Shown here: positions 52,387 through 60,897 of the stretch, piece after piece
Position numbering within the stretch: the stretch's first letter is position 1
Layout: every line of letters begins with the position of its first letter
From: JBELMB01 sp042088665
Lineage (GTDB): Bacteria > Pseudomonadota > Alphaproteobacteria > Rhodobacterales > Rhodobacteraceae
NCBI GenBank assembly: GCA_042088665.1
Contig: JBELMB010000003.1
Span: 1 to 64,000 of the forward strand
Direction of reading: 5' to 3'
Length of the DNA: 64,000 nucleotides
Notes under the pieces: generated by a model
Told to the model about the DNA's origin: nothing
The model's input: only the letters and a program-made list of their open reading frames with translations
The model's database searches: none
Made by a program: the position numbers and the translations under genes

Positions 52387-52773
52387 ATGTTCGTGCGCTC
52401 TCTGACGGATATCGAAAAGACAAACTGCTTTGTGCATTGGGGCAACGGGACCAGCCACCGGATGCTCACGGAGCGGGACAGCCTTGGCTTCACCCTGTGC
52501 CACACAGTGGTCAAGAAGGGCACCGAGTCGCTGCTCGAGTACCGCAACCACCTTGAGGCATGCTATTGCATCGCCGGTGAGGGGGAGGTCGAGGACATGG
52601 ACGGCACCCGCCACCCGATCAAGCCCGGCGACATCTACGTGCTCGACAAGCATGACAAGCATTTTCTGCGTGGTGGACAGGACTCGGACCTCGTGCTGGT
52701 GTCTGTGTTCAATCCCCCGCTGAAGGGCACGGAAAAACACAACGTCAATGACCCCGAAGGCTCTGCCTACTGA
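52387..52773 (+). CDS. ectC: L-ectoine synthase
   Basis: A 128-residue cupin that closes N-gamma-acetyl-diaminobutyrate to the compatible solute ectoine. The family sequence is nearly complete: NHLEACYCIAGEGEVE, IKPGDIYVLDKHDKHFLR and VFNPPLKGTEKHN. Residues matching iron ligands are E57, Y84 and H92. The ectA (acetyltransferase) and ectB (transaminase) genes are not within the window, so this is a solitary ectC. The genes may be elsewhere in the genome, or the cell may use a substrate taken up from outside. Confidence 0.92.
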   Translation: MFVRSLTDIEKTNCFVHWGNGTSHRMLTERDSLGFTLCHTVVKKGTESLLEYRNHLEACYCIAGEGEVEDMDGTRHPIKPGDIYVLDKHDKHFLRGGQDSDLVLVSVFNPPLKGTEKHNVNDPEGSAY

Positions 52774-52784
52774 CCAAGGGGGAT

Positions 52785-52802
52785 GTGGCCGTCACAGGCC
52801 AC
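52785..52802. terminator. Hairpin between ectC and the subtilase gene
   Basis: GTGGCC/GGCCAC (6 bp) with a 6-base loop, flanked by G and C runs that can extend it (GGGGG...CCCCC). It lies between convergent genes. No U-tract. Confidence 0.45.
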
Positions 52803-52821
52803 CCCCAGAACAGCGACCGCA

Positions 52822-54249
52822 TCAGGACGGCTCAGCACCCGCCTCGCCCGCCTGGACGTTGCGCAGTTCGTCATAGGTCAGCACGTAGTTGTCTTCGTAG
52901 ACCGGGTTGTCCGGCCCGATCGGAAAGACCTGCGTGCCGATCAACCACCCCAGAGCATCGGGGCAGGAATGACGGCTGCCTTGCGGGTCGCAGCGCCACT
53001 GACGCAGGTGCGCGCGCGCCTCATAGGGCTTCAGCGGATCAAGGTGACGCCTGCGCCGCGCCTCCTGAACGGTCGCCAGCAATGCCCCCACTGCCATGGC
53101 AGAGGCGCTTGTTTTGTAATTGCCGTCATTGGTCTGGAATATCTGCGGCACGTGATCTTTTTCCTCGTCTGACAATCCGGACAGGTCCAGATCGTCACCG
53201 GTATTCACGTCCAGAAACGCATCAATCCATCGGTACCCTTTCAACCGGGCCTTCTCATCGTCGAGGCGGTCCTCTGCCACGAGAATCGCCCCACAGGTGG
53301 TGCCCGCATTCAATACCGAACTGGGGCACCCGTCTTTGAGACCGTTCTGGCCTTGATCGAGTTCCTCACTCGATTTGAGAAATTTATTCCCGGCGGCCAC
53401 CACCACGACCAAACCGCATTTGACTGTCAGGAAATGGAACATCCGCTCTATGTCCGGCTCCAGATGCAGGGGGCGCGTGTGCCCGTCCCGCTCTGCGGAC
53501 ATCGGCAGGACGATCACGTCCCCCGGCGCCAGTTCGCCTTCGGCACAGGCGTCGGCGATCCGTGCGAGGCCAGAGACCACCGCTTCTATTCGGTAATTGG
53601 GTGTGACGTCATCCGCCTCTTCGAAGGAGCCCGCCTCGACCTCCAGATCCTTGCCCTGAAACACTTCGTCCGGGAACGCCGTTGCCTTGAACTGTTGGAA
53701 CATCGGGTCGAGATGCAGCGCCCTGAGGCGCACATGGGGCGCAAAGCCCGTGACCCCCGGAAAGGCCCTCGCAATCGGCTCAGGCGCTTGCGCGATATAG
53801 ACCAACCCCGTGCCGTGCCATTGCATCAGGTCCAGATCGATATATTCTTTCAATTGTTCGCCGTGGGCTTCGTAGAACGCCCTGAACTCCGCCTCGGTTG
53901 TCAATGTGCCATCGGCCACCAAGGACGTAGCCCGAAGGGCCATATCGTTCAGCGCCTCTTGCAAATTTGATTTATAAGCGTCGACAGTTTGCGCTATCTC
54001 GTCTGAAAGGCCGTCCAGATAGAACAAATCATCCGGGCACTGCGTCTGCAGGCGCTTGGTGTGGAATCCGAAATCGACAATCACCAAATTGGTGCGGTCG
54101 AACGTCTTGGGCAATTCATGGTGTTCTGTTTCAACAATGCGCAGAGCCGAGAGTTTGAAATTTACGAAATCCATTTTTGTCTTTTGTATTGGCACCCGCA
54201 CCCCCTCTACAACTGTATCGAGAGATACGGGTGCAATAACTCTCGTCAA
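52822..54249 (-). CDS. Divergent subtilisin-like (S8) serine protease, cytoplasmic
   Basis: A 475-residue protein that I read as a divergent subtilase. Candidate catalytic residues are Asp59 in LVIVDFGF, His145 in WHGTGLVY, oxyanion Asn288 in VVAAGNKF and Ser381 in YKTSASAMAVGALLA, which sits in the usual GTSxxxP-like helix. It has no signal peptide or propeptide, which is unusual for S8 enzymes. Start is uncertain: TTG at 54249, ATG at 54174. It is divergent from a ribbon-helix-helix protein, suggesting a two-gene module. Upstream sequence is more AT-rich than the rest of the window. Confidence 0.65.
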   Translation of the reverse strand: MTRVIAPVSLDTVVEGVRVPIQKTKMDFVNFKLSALRIVETEHHELPKTFDRTNLVIVDFGFHTKRLQTQCPDDLFYLDGLSDEIAQTVDAYKSNLQEALNDMALRATSLVADGTLTTEAEFRAFYEAHGEQLKEYIDLDLMQWHGTGLVYIAQAPEPIARAFPGVTGFAPHVRLRALHLDPMFQQFKATAFPDEVFQGKDLEVEAGSFEEADDVTPNYRIEAVVSGLARIADACAEGELAPGDVIVLPMSAERDGHTRPLHLEPDIERMFHFLTVKCGLVVVVAAGNKFLKSSEELDQGQNGLKDGCPSSVLNAGTTCGAILVAEDRLDDEKARLKGYRWIDAFLDVNTGDDLDLSGLSDEEKDHVPQIFQTNDGNYKTSASAMAVGALLATVQEARRRRHLDPLKPYEARAHLRQWRCDPQGSRHSCPDALGWLIGTQVFPIGPDNPVYEDNYVLTYDELRNVQAGEAGAEPS

Positions 54250-54429
54250 CGGAAATATTGCATTGACGGTTCCTTAACACACCTGTAGTACAAAGTGACT
54301 GCGATCGTAGGGCAAACGTATTCGGAACATCTTGCATTCAGGGGATGATCCGCCCAAAGTGACCGCAGGCGTGCCGTGTTATCGATCAAATACTGCGCTA
54401 CGTACGCTGGCGTAAGTTCGGGAATCATT

Positions 54430-54648
54430 ATGAACGAGAAAAAAACAACCAGTGTGCGCTTCTCTGAAAGAGACAAGGCCCTGTTGGAACAACTACGCAC
54501 GGACACCGGGGCTGACAGCACCTCCGATGTGGTGCGGCGATGCGTTGCGCAAGCGTCGTTTTTGCAGAAGTACGTCGATGACAAAGGGTTCATCACGCTG
54601 CAACTGGATGACGGGTCAGTCGTCAAGTTTCCGATGTATCTGCCCTGA
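54430..54648 (+). CDS. Ribbon-helix-helix-like small DNA-binding protein
   Basis: A 72-residue protein. The N-terminal MNEKKTTSVRFSERDKALLEQLRTDTGADSTSDVVRRCV fits a ribbon-helix-helix fold (beta strand, then two helices) as in antitoxins. The C-terminal part (FITLQLDDGSVVKFPMYLP) is beta-rich and unrelated to known toxin-binding tails. It is 180 bases from the divergent subtilase gene, which it could repress or neutralise. Whether it is an antitoxin is a hypothesis. Confidence 0.6.
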   Translation: MNEKKTTSVRFSERDKALLEQLRTDTGADSTSDVVRRCVAQASFLQKYVDDKGFITLQLDDGSVVKFPMYLP

Positions 54649-55074
54649 TACAACGGTTGCACGCGCCCTGCTACAACCTGCTGCGGCACTGCAGGTCCGG
54701 CAGGGCACAATAACAAGGCCCGCGCATCTGGCCCTCGGTGCTCGCGTTCAGGCGCAGCTCCGGCAAACGCTCCCTGATACAGCTCGGCAAGGCCCTCAGG
54801 CAGAACCCTGTCGGCCCCGGTCCCACTTATCGTACCCAAGAGGTCAGACACCAAGCCAGACATTGGCCCAAACCATGGCCTGCGCGCCCTGACGCCGCCC
54901 CCAAACCCGGCGGGGCCGCTCAAAACCCGGTCCCACAGGCTGGAGTTTCTCCCAAGCTGTGCCTGAGCGGTTGCATAACCCCGCGCCATTGACCATCTTG
55001 AGACCGACGAAGGCCCAGGCCCGGCCGGTTACTAAACACGTCCCAAAACACCAACATCTACTGGAACGGCCCTT
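54649..55074 (+). other. Intergenic stretch without a recognised gene
   Basis: About 425 bases between the RHH gene and greA. A minus-strand frame of 744 bases covers it (54246-54989) but overlaps the divergent genes, has no ribosome site and is not recognisable. The greA promoter should be at the right end. Confidence 0.4.
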
Positions 55075-55545
55075 ATGGAAAAGATCTTGATCACGCGCGC
55101 AGGCTACTCCGCGCTTGAAACCGAATTGAAGCAACTCAAGACCGAGGAACGCCCGGTTATCATCAAGGCCATCGCCGAAGCGCGAGAGCTTGGGGATCTC
55201 AAGGAAAACGCGGAGTACCACTCCGCCCGGGAAAAGCAGGGCTTTATCGAAGGGCGCATCAAGGAACTGGAAAGCGTGATCTCCCTGTCCGAAGTGATCG
55301 ATCCGGCGAGCCTCTCGGGTGCATGTAAGTTCGGCGCGACCGTCACGGTTGTCGACGAGGACACGGATGAAGAGAAAACCTGGCAAATCGTCGGCGAACA
55401 TGAAGCAAGTATCGAAAAAGGCTTGCTGAACGTGAAATCACCCATTGCACGCGCGATGATTGGCAAGGAAGAAGGGGACAGCGTCGAGGTGCGAACACCC
55501 GGCGGTCAAAAGTCCTACGAAATTTTAACGATCACCTTCAAGTAA
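55075..55545 (+). CDS. greA: Transcription elongation factor GreA
   Basis: A 156-residue protein. The N-terminal coiled coil (ETELKQLKTEERPVIIKAIAEARELGDLKENAEYHSAREKQGFIEGRIKELE, carrying the conserved Asp and Glu of the GDLKENAEYH tip) inserts into the RNA polymerase secondary channel. The C-terminal FKBP-like domain ends at SYEILTITF. GreA rescues backtracked polymerase by transcript cleavage. The next gene starts 6 bases after its stop, so they are probably co-transcribed. Confidence 0.97.
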   Translation: MEKILITRAGYSALETELKQLKTEERPVIIKAIAEARELGDLKENAEYHSAREKQGFIEGRIKELESVISLSEVIDPASLSGACKFGATVTVVDEDTDEEKTWQIVGEHEASIEKGLLNVKSPIARAMIGKEEGDSVEVRTPGGQKSYEILTITFK

Positions 55546-55551
55546 CAGCTG

Positions 55552-56550
55552 ATGGCAGAAACCAAGGAAGCCCGCCCGACATTGCCCGGTCTTTACGACC
55601 GTGGACCGGCGACGGGTGTCACCTCGGTGGAACTCACGGCGCTGGCCGTGTCCTGTCTGTGGCTGGTGCTGTCTGTCTGGTACTTTCTTTCCGGTGCGGA
55701 TGCCGGGGTCGCGGGCACGCAATTCCTTGTCGTTCTGATGGTCATCGTCCTGCCTGTGGCAATGATCTGGGTGACCGCCATGGCGATCCGGGCTGCGGTC
55801 ATCATGCGCACCGAAAGCACGCGCCTGCAGGCGGCGATCGACGCGCTGCGTCAGGCCTATGTCGCACAGGCACAGGCCGGCAAGGGCGAGGCGCCGCATC
55901 CGGCGATCCTGAAACGGCTGGACGAATTGGCCAGCGCTCAAAAGAACCTTGAGACCACGCTGGCGATGCTGGGCGGCATCCGTCAGGCCGACCCGGCGGC
56001 CCTGCCGCAACCAGTGACAGATCAGATGGAGGATCAGCCTGCCCTGTCTCTTGGCACCCCGGCAGAGGCGCTCGCGCCGCCGTTGTCCACTGAAGATCTG
56101 GTCCGGGCCCTGCATTTCCCGGAAACCGCCGACGACGATGAAGGCTTTGCCGCCCTGCGCCGTGCGCTCAAGGACCGCAGTGCGGCGCGCCTGATACAGG
56201 CCGCGCAGGACATCCTGACCTTGCTCAGCCAGGACGGTATCTACATGGACGACCTGCGCCCGGACATGGCGCGCCCCGAGGTCTGGCGCGCCTTTGCCGA
56301 AGGCAAGCGGGGGCGGACGATCGCGCCTCTGGGCGGCGTGCATGACCGTTCCAGCCTTGCGCTCGCGGCGGGGCGGATGCGCGAAGATCCGATCTTTCGC
56401 GATGCCGCGCATCATTTCCTGCGGCGCTTCGACCAGCTGTTTTCCAACTTCGCGACCAATGCCTCGGACGAGGATGTCTCGGCCTTTGGCAGTACGCGCA
56501 CGGCGCGGGCGTTCATGTTGCTGGGCCGTGTCGCGGGCACCTTTGACTGA
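55552..56550 (+). CDS. Membrane protein, unknown function
   Basis: A 332-residue protein with two transmembrane segments near the N-terminus (residues about 28-47 and 58-79: LTALAVSCLWLVLSVWYFLSG and FLVVLMVIVLPVAMIW). Then comes a long cytoplasmic region with a coiled coil (AIDALRQAYVAQAQ, ASAQKNLETTLAMLGG) and a helical C-terminus ending FGSTRTARAFMLLGRVAGTFD. It follows greA. No family recognised. Confidence 0.75.
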   Translation: MAETKEARPTLPGLYDRGPATGVTSVELTALAVSCLWLVLSVWYFLSGADAGVAGTQFLVVLMVIVLPVAMIWVTAMAIRAAVIMRTESTRLQAAIDALRQAYVAQAQAGKGEAPHPAILKRLDELASAQKNLETTLAMLGGIRQADPAALPQPVTDQMEDQPALSLGTPAEALAPPLSTEDLVRALHFPETADDDEGFAALRRALKDRSAARLIQAAQDILTLLSQDGIYMDDLRPDMARPEVWRAFAEGKRGRTIAPLGGVHDRSSLALAAGRMREDPIFRDAAHHFLRRFDQLFSNFATNASDEDVSAFGSTRTARAFMLLGRVAGTFD

Positions 56551-56640
56551 CGCGGGTTTCACAGATCGGCCATCCAGGCCGCTGTCACCGCGACAGAAGG
56601 TTGCTGACCCCGCCAAAACCTTCCTGCTCAAATCCGCCCG

Positions 56641-58788
56641 CTAAAGCCCGAAGGCCCCGAACGGCAGAAACGTCACCGGCGTGCCCGGCGTCACATCCAT
56701 TGCGCCATCGGGCAGTTCCACCAGCCCTTCTGCCCAGCTGAGCCCCGAGATGCGGCCCGACCCTTCGGATTTGAAGACTTCCGCACGGCCATCGCGCAGA
56801 CGGGCGCGCAGATATTCGCGGCGACCCGGTTTCTTGCGTTTGCTGAAAGCTGCGGGGACCTCGATCCCTTGCGGATCTGTCCAGCCCGCCCCGGCCAGCA
56901 GACCCATCGCCGGGCGCGCAAAGATGAGCGTGCAGACAAAGGCCGCGACCGGGTTGCCCGGCAGGCCAAAGACCGGCACGCCGGACCACATGCCCAGCGC
57001 CAGCGGTCGCCCCGGTTTCAGCGCGATGCGCCACTCCGCAAGCGCGCCGCTTTCCCGCAACAGGGCCGAGACGTGATCCTCATCCCCGGCAGAGGCACCA
57101 CCAGAGGTCAGGATCACATCCGCCTCCTGCGCGGCACTGTCGAGCCGCGCGCGCAATTGGGCGCGGTCGTCTCCGACACGGCCCAGATCCACGGGAGCAA
57201 AGCCAAAGCGCGCTGCCATGCTAAGCAACATCGGACGGTTCGCATCAAAGATCTGACCCGGTTGCGCGGGGCTGCCGGGGGGCACAACTTCGTCCCCGGT
57301 GGACAGCACCCCGACCCGCAAGGGCGCAAAGACCGGCAAAGCCCCCCACCCCACCGCTGAGGCAAGGGCGAGGTCGGCAGGGGTCAGCACCCGGCCCGCG
57401 GGCAGCGCAATGGTGCCTTCGGCAATGTCTTCGCCTGCGGCGCGGGTGTTTGACCCCGGTTTGACCGGTCCGCGAAAGGCGACGGCATCTGTGTCCACGG
57501 CGCAGTCTTCGTCCAGAACCACGGTATCCACCCCTTCGGGCAGCGCCGCGCCGGTCAAAACACGGATCGCCGATCCAAAGGGCACGCTCCCGGCAAAAGG
57601 CACACCCGCGGCGGACCGTCCATCGACCAGCGGCAAGGTGATATCCCCCTGCCCCACGCAGGCCCCGGCAAAGCCGTAACCATCCACAGCCGTGTTCGGT
57701 TGCGGCGGGTTGGAGCGACGTGCCAGAAGATCCTCCGACAGGATCCGGCCCGCGGCCTGCATCAAGGGCAGTTCTTCGCGCGCGACCACCGGGGTCAGCC
57801 GGTCGCGCAGCATGCTCAGCGCTGCATCAACCGGGGTCCAATCGACGCCGGGCGGCAAGGCAAAGCAATCGTTGCGCAGCGGTGGTGGCCTCAGCCGCGG
57901 CGCGTCGCCAGTTCCCTGCGCCAAGGCGACCAGACGGTCCTTGTGTCCCGCTCCGAGGATCCATGCCTCTTCCTGCCGGGCGACCCCGGGTGGTTCCTCC
58001 ATCCAGGTCGATAGTTCATCTGCGGGCAACCCCGCCAGAGCGCGCGCCAAAAGCCGGACCTGCACGGCGTCGCGGATCGGTGGCGGCTGTTGGTCCGACT
58101 GGAACGATTTGACCGCGGGTTCGATCAGCCCCGGCCAGATCTCGACCAGGACGGCCTCTGCGTTCTGCCAGGGCTCGAACGGCCAGACCGCCACTTTGCT
58201 CCCAAAATCGGCACGCAGGCGCGAGAGCACCGGCAACCCCATAAGGATCTGCCCGCCAACCGTCGGAGGATAGTACAGCTGGAAACAGCTCGATGCGGCC
58301 TTGGCGGCGCGGTCGCAGGCGCGGTGCTCCGCCACGACATCAAACCGGATGTCGGCCTTTCGATAAGGCACGCCCGGCCAGCGCGCCCTGTCGGGTTTGC
58401 CCCACATCGGACCCGGCCCGTCAAACAGGGCGTTGATCTCTTCGGCCACGTCAAAGCGGTTGTTCGCGCCCTCTGCGTCATCGCGGATGCGCGCCTCGAG
58501 CCAGGCCCAGAGAGCGAAAGGGTCGTCTTGCCCCGTGACCTGCCGGGCGAACCCCTGCGGATAGCCAAAGGGAAAATCGAAACCGATCATCAGGCGCCGT
58601 CCTGCGGCGCGCTCTTCGTCGATCAGGGCGCGCAGATGGGCCTCTGCGCTGATCCGGTCGGTACAGAACACCGGTTCCTCGTCGATGCCAAGACGGGTCA
58701 CGCCAATCCAGATGGCGTCCGCCTTTGCCCGCGCGGCGCGTTTGCCCGCGGACCAGTCCACCACCGCGATGGTGTCAAATCCCCTCAC
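56641..58788 (-). CDS. Fusion: DUF429-like domain plus molybdopterin molybdotransferase MoeA
   Basis: A 715-residue protein. Residues about 1-305 are a separate domain with RNase-H-like motifs: VVDWSAGKRAARAK (Asp11), MIGFDFPFGYPQG (Asp71), VEIWPG (Glu217), IRDAVQ (Asp240), resembling DUF429. Residues ~308-715 are a complete MoeA: PNTAVDGYGF, GDEVVPPG, LTSGGASAGDEDHV, GLPGNPVAAF. MoeA inserts molybdate into adenylated molybdopterin. Its start overlaps the mobB stop by 4 bases (ATGA). A fused nuclease-like domain is unexpected; its role is unknown. Confidence 0.87.
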   Translation of the reverse strand: MRGFDTIAVVDWSAGKRAARAKADAIWIGVTRLGIDEEPVFCTDRISAEAHLRALIDEERAAGRRLMIGFDFPFGYPQGFARQVTGQDDPFALWAWLEARIRDDAEGANNRFDVAEEINALFDGPGPMWGKPDRARWPGVPYRKADIRFDVVAEHRACDRAAKAASSCFQLYYPPTVGGQILMGLPVLSRLRADFGSKVAVWPFEPWQNAEAVLVEIWPGLIEPAVKSFQSDQQPPPIRDAVQVRLLARALAGLPADELSTWMEEPPGVARQEEAWILGAGHKDRLVALAQGTGDAPRLRPPPLRNDCFALPPGVDWTPVDAALSMLRDRLTPVVAREELPLMQAAGRILSEDLLARRSNPPQPNTAVDGYGFAGACVGQGDITLPLVDGRSAAGVPFAGSVPFGSAIRVLTGAALPEGVDTVVLDEDCAVDTDAVAFRGPVKPGSNTRAAGEDIAEGTIALPAGRVLTPADLALASAVGWGALPVFAPLRVGVLSTGDEVVPPGSPAQPGQIFDANRPMLLSMAARFGFAPVDLGRVGDDRAQLRARLDSAAQEADVILTSGGASAGDEDHVSALLRESGALAEWRIALKPGRPLALGMWSGVPVFGLPGNPVAAFVCTLIFARPAMGLLAGAGWTDPQGIEVPAAFSKRKKPGRREYLRARLRDGRAEVFKSEGSGRISGLSWAEGLVELPDGAMDVTPGTPVTFLPFGAFGL

Positions 58789-59276
58789 AAACCAACCTCT
58801 TGCAGGATGAAATCCGCAATCGCACCGGTATCGTTGAGGTCAAAGACCGGCCTGTCCAGCTCCAGCGGCACGTCCGAGGCCACCGCGTGGATCGTCTCGT
58901 CGCCCGGCGCGATCAGCGGCTGGCCCGTCTCGACCCTGTGTGCCTCCACCTTTGGGTGACGGTCGCGTTTGTAGCCTTCGACCAGCACAAGATCGACCGG
59001 GGAGAGCCGCGCCAGAAGGTCAGCCAGCTCCGGCTCCTGCGCCCCGCGCAGCTCTGTCATATGGGCCACGCGCTTGCGCGACGACAGGATCACTTCGCTG
59101 GCACCGGCCTCGCGGTGACGCCAGCTGTCCTTGCCCGGGTGATCCACATCAAAGGCATGGTGCGCATGTTTGACCGTGCTGACGGAAAAGCCGCGCCCGG
59201 TGATCTCTGTCACGAGGCGCTCCATCAAACCGGTCTTGCCCGCGTTTTTCCATCCCGTCACACCGTAGAGCTTCAC
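58785..59276 (-). CDS. mobB: Molybdopterin-guanine dinucleotide biosynthesis adapter MobB
   Basis: A 163-residue GTP-binding protein. P-loop GWKNAGKTGLMERLV is at residues 8-22, followed by STVKHAHHAFDVDHPGKDSWRHREAGA, typical of MobB. It supplies GTP for or assists MobA in making the guanylated cofactor. It overlaps mobA and the MoeA fusion by 4 bases on either side, so the three are translationally coupled. Confidence 0.93.
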   Translation of the reverse strand: MKLYGVTGWKNAGKTGLMERLVTEITGRGFSVSTVKHAHHAFDVDHPGKDSWRHREAGASEVILSSRKRVAHMTELRGAQEPELADLLARLSPVDLVLVEGYKRDRHPKVEAHRVETGQPLIAPGDETIHAVASDVPLELDRPVFDLNDTGAIADFILQEVGL

Positions 59277-59899
59277 AGCATTGCCTCCGCCGCGGCCAGA
59301 TCCTCTGGCGTGTTCACATTAAAGAAGGGGTCGCGGCTCCCGATGTCAAAAAGCGCCTCGCGCCCGCCATGCGACTCCGTCCAGATCACGACCTTCTTCA
59401 ACCCGTCCCGCAGAGCGCGGCGCAGGTCGTCCCGCAGCGCCACCGGCCAGAGACCAAAGGTGGGATGGCGGATCAGGCGGCCCTTGGCGCTGCGGGTGCG
59501 GGCCTCGCCCTCTGTCGCGGCAAGGACAAGCGGGTGATCCTGTCCTTCGGCGGAGGCAATGAGCCGGGCCACCAGATCCTCCGGGAAAAAGGGCGTGTCG
59601 GCGGCCACGCTGACCACCGTCTGTGCGCCCTGTTCCGCCGCCCAGTCCATCCCGGCCAGCACACCAGCGAGCGGGCCGGGAAACCCGGACAGGCTGTCGG
59701 GCACCACCGGCAGGTCAAACCGGGCAAAACGGTCGGCATCGCCGTTTGCGTTCAGAACCAGTGACGCGACCTGCGGTGCGCTGCGGGCGATCACATGATC
59801 CAGCAGCACCCGCCCCCCCAACGGCAGGAGACCCTTGTCCCCGCCGCCCATGCGCGTGGCCTGTCCCCCGGCAAGGATGACACCCACCGGCGCGCTCAT
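59273..59899 (-). CDS. mobA: Molybdenum cofactor guanylyltransferase MobA
   Basis: A 208-residue nucleotidyltransferase. The N-terminal GTP motif is VILAGGQATRMGGGDKGLLPLGG, and AADTPFFPEDLV is the metal-binding strand. It links GMP to molybdopterin to form bis-MGD cofactor. An upstream extension of the frame has no MobA sequence; ATG at 59899 is chosen. The gene follows fdhD by 82 bases and overlaps mobB. Confidence 0.93.
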   Translation of the reverse strand: MSAPVGVILAGGQATRMGGGDKGLLPLGGRVLLDHVIARSAPQVASLVLNANGDADRFARFDLPVVPDSLSGFPGPLAGVLAGMDWAAEQGAQTVVSVAADTPFFPEDLVARLIASAEGQDHPLVLAATEGEARTRSAKGRLIRHPTFGLWPVALRDDLRRALRDGLKKVVIWTESHGGREALFDIGSRDPFFNVNTPEDLAAAEAML

Positions 59900-59981
59900 G
59901 GCTGACCCTGCGCGCCACAACTGGCCACACCGGATTGCATGCGGCCGGTCCCGAGGGGACGCGTGTTCACACAGATCCTCA

Positions 59982-60854
59982 TCACGCGCCCTTGCGCCCG
60001 TGACGCTTGCCCTCATCAGGCACACTGCCGGGGTCCGCATCCCAGATCAGGCGCTCTTCGCCCGACAGGCAGACAAAGCGTTTGCCCCGCATGCGCCCGA
60101 TACAGGTCAGCCCGACCTGACGGGCAATCTCTACCCCCCAGGCGGTGAAGCCGGACCGGGACGCCAGCACCGGAATGCCCATCAGCGCGGTCTTGATCAC
60201 CATCTCCGAGGTCAGGCGACCGGTGGTGTAGAGGATCTTGTCCTGCGGCCCCACCCCTTCGGAAAACATCCAGCCGGCGATCTTGTCCACGGCGTTGTGG
60301 CGGCCCACGTCTTCCATGTAGACCAGCGGGCGATCCTGCTGGCACAGCACCGTGCCATGGATGGCACCCGCCTCGAGGTACAGCGAAGGGGTGGTGTTGA
60401 TCTGCCGCGCCAGCGCGTACAGCCATGAGGTCCGCACCGGATCCGTGCCCAGTTGCACCGCCTCCAGCCCTTCCATCATGTCGCCAAAGACGGTGCCCAC
60501 GGCACAGCCCGACGTGCGGGTCTTTTTCTGCAGCTTCTCTTCATAGGTGGTCTGGCTGGCGGTGCGGACGACCACGGTTTCAAGCTCTTCGTCATAGTCG
60601 ACGCCCGTCACCGTCTCATCGTCCGACAGCATTCCCTGATTGCGCAGGAATCCCAGCGCCAGATAGTCGGGATAGTCGCCGATGGTCATCGCCGTGACGA
60701 TTTCCTGCCGATTGAGAAAGATCGTCAGGGGCCGTTCCTCGACCACCGGGATCTCTGTTGGCTGGCCATCGTGGTCCACCCCGGTCACGCGGCGTGTCAG
60801 CCGCGCGGCACCGGGATCTGGCGCTATAAGATAGTCGCATCGTTCGGATTGCAT
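59982..60854 (-). CDS. fdhD: Formate dehydrogenase accessory sulfurtransferase FdhD
   Basis: A 290-residue sulfurtransferase needed to sulfurate the Mo cofactor of formate dehydrogenase. The conserved RTSGCAVGTVFGD has a single Cys (C117) where E. coli FdhD has a CxxC pair; the single-Cys form is thought common in alphaproteobacteria. Other motifs: GALMG-type YMEDVGRHNAVDKIAG and RLTSEMVIKTALMGIPVLASRS. GGGGAGG is 7 bases before the ATG. No formate dehydrogenase genes are in the window. It starts the Mo operon. Confidence 0.92.
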   Translation of the reverse strand: MQSERCDYLIAPDPGAARLTRRVTGVDHDGQPTEIPVVEERPLTIFLNRQEIVTAMTIGDYPDYLALGFLRNQGMLSDDETVTGVDYDEELETVVVRTASQTTYEEKLQKKTRTSGCAVGTVFGDMMEGLEAVQLGTDPVRTSWLYALARQINTTPSLYLEAGAIHGTVLCQQDRPLVYMEDVGRHNAVDKIAGWMFSEGVGPQDKILYTTGRLTSEMVIKTALMGIPVLASRSGFTAWGVEIARQVGLTCIGRMRGKRFVCLSGEERLIWDADPGSVPDEGKRHGRKGA

Positions 60855-60897
60855 CTGACGCCCCTCCCCGGTAGGCGAAGTTTTGGAGGTCACAGTG

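Noticed and set aside
54246..54989. 248-codon minus-strand frame beside greA
   Set aside because: It overlaps the RHH gene antisense and the start of the subtilase gene, has no ribosome site and no recognisable sequence.
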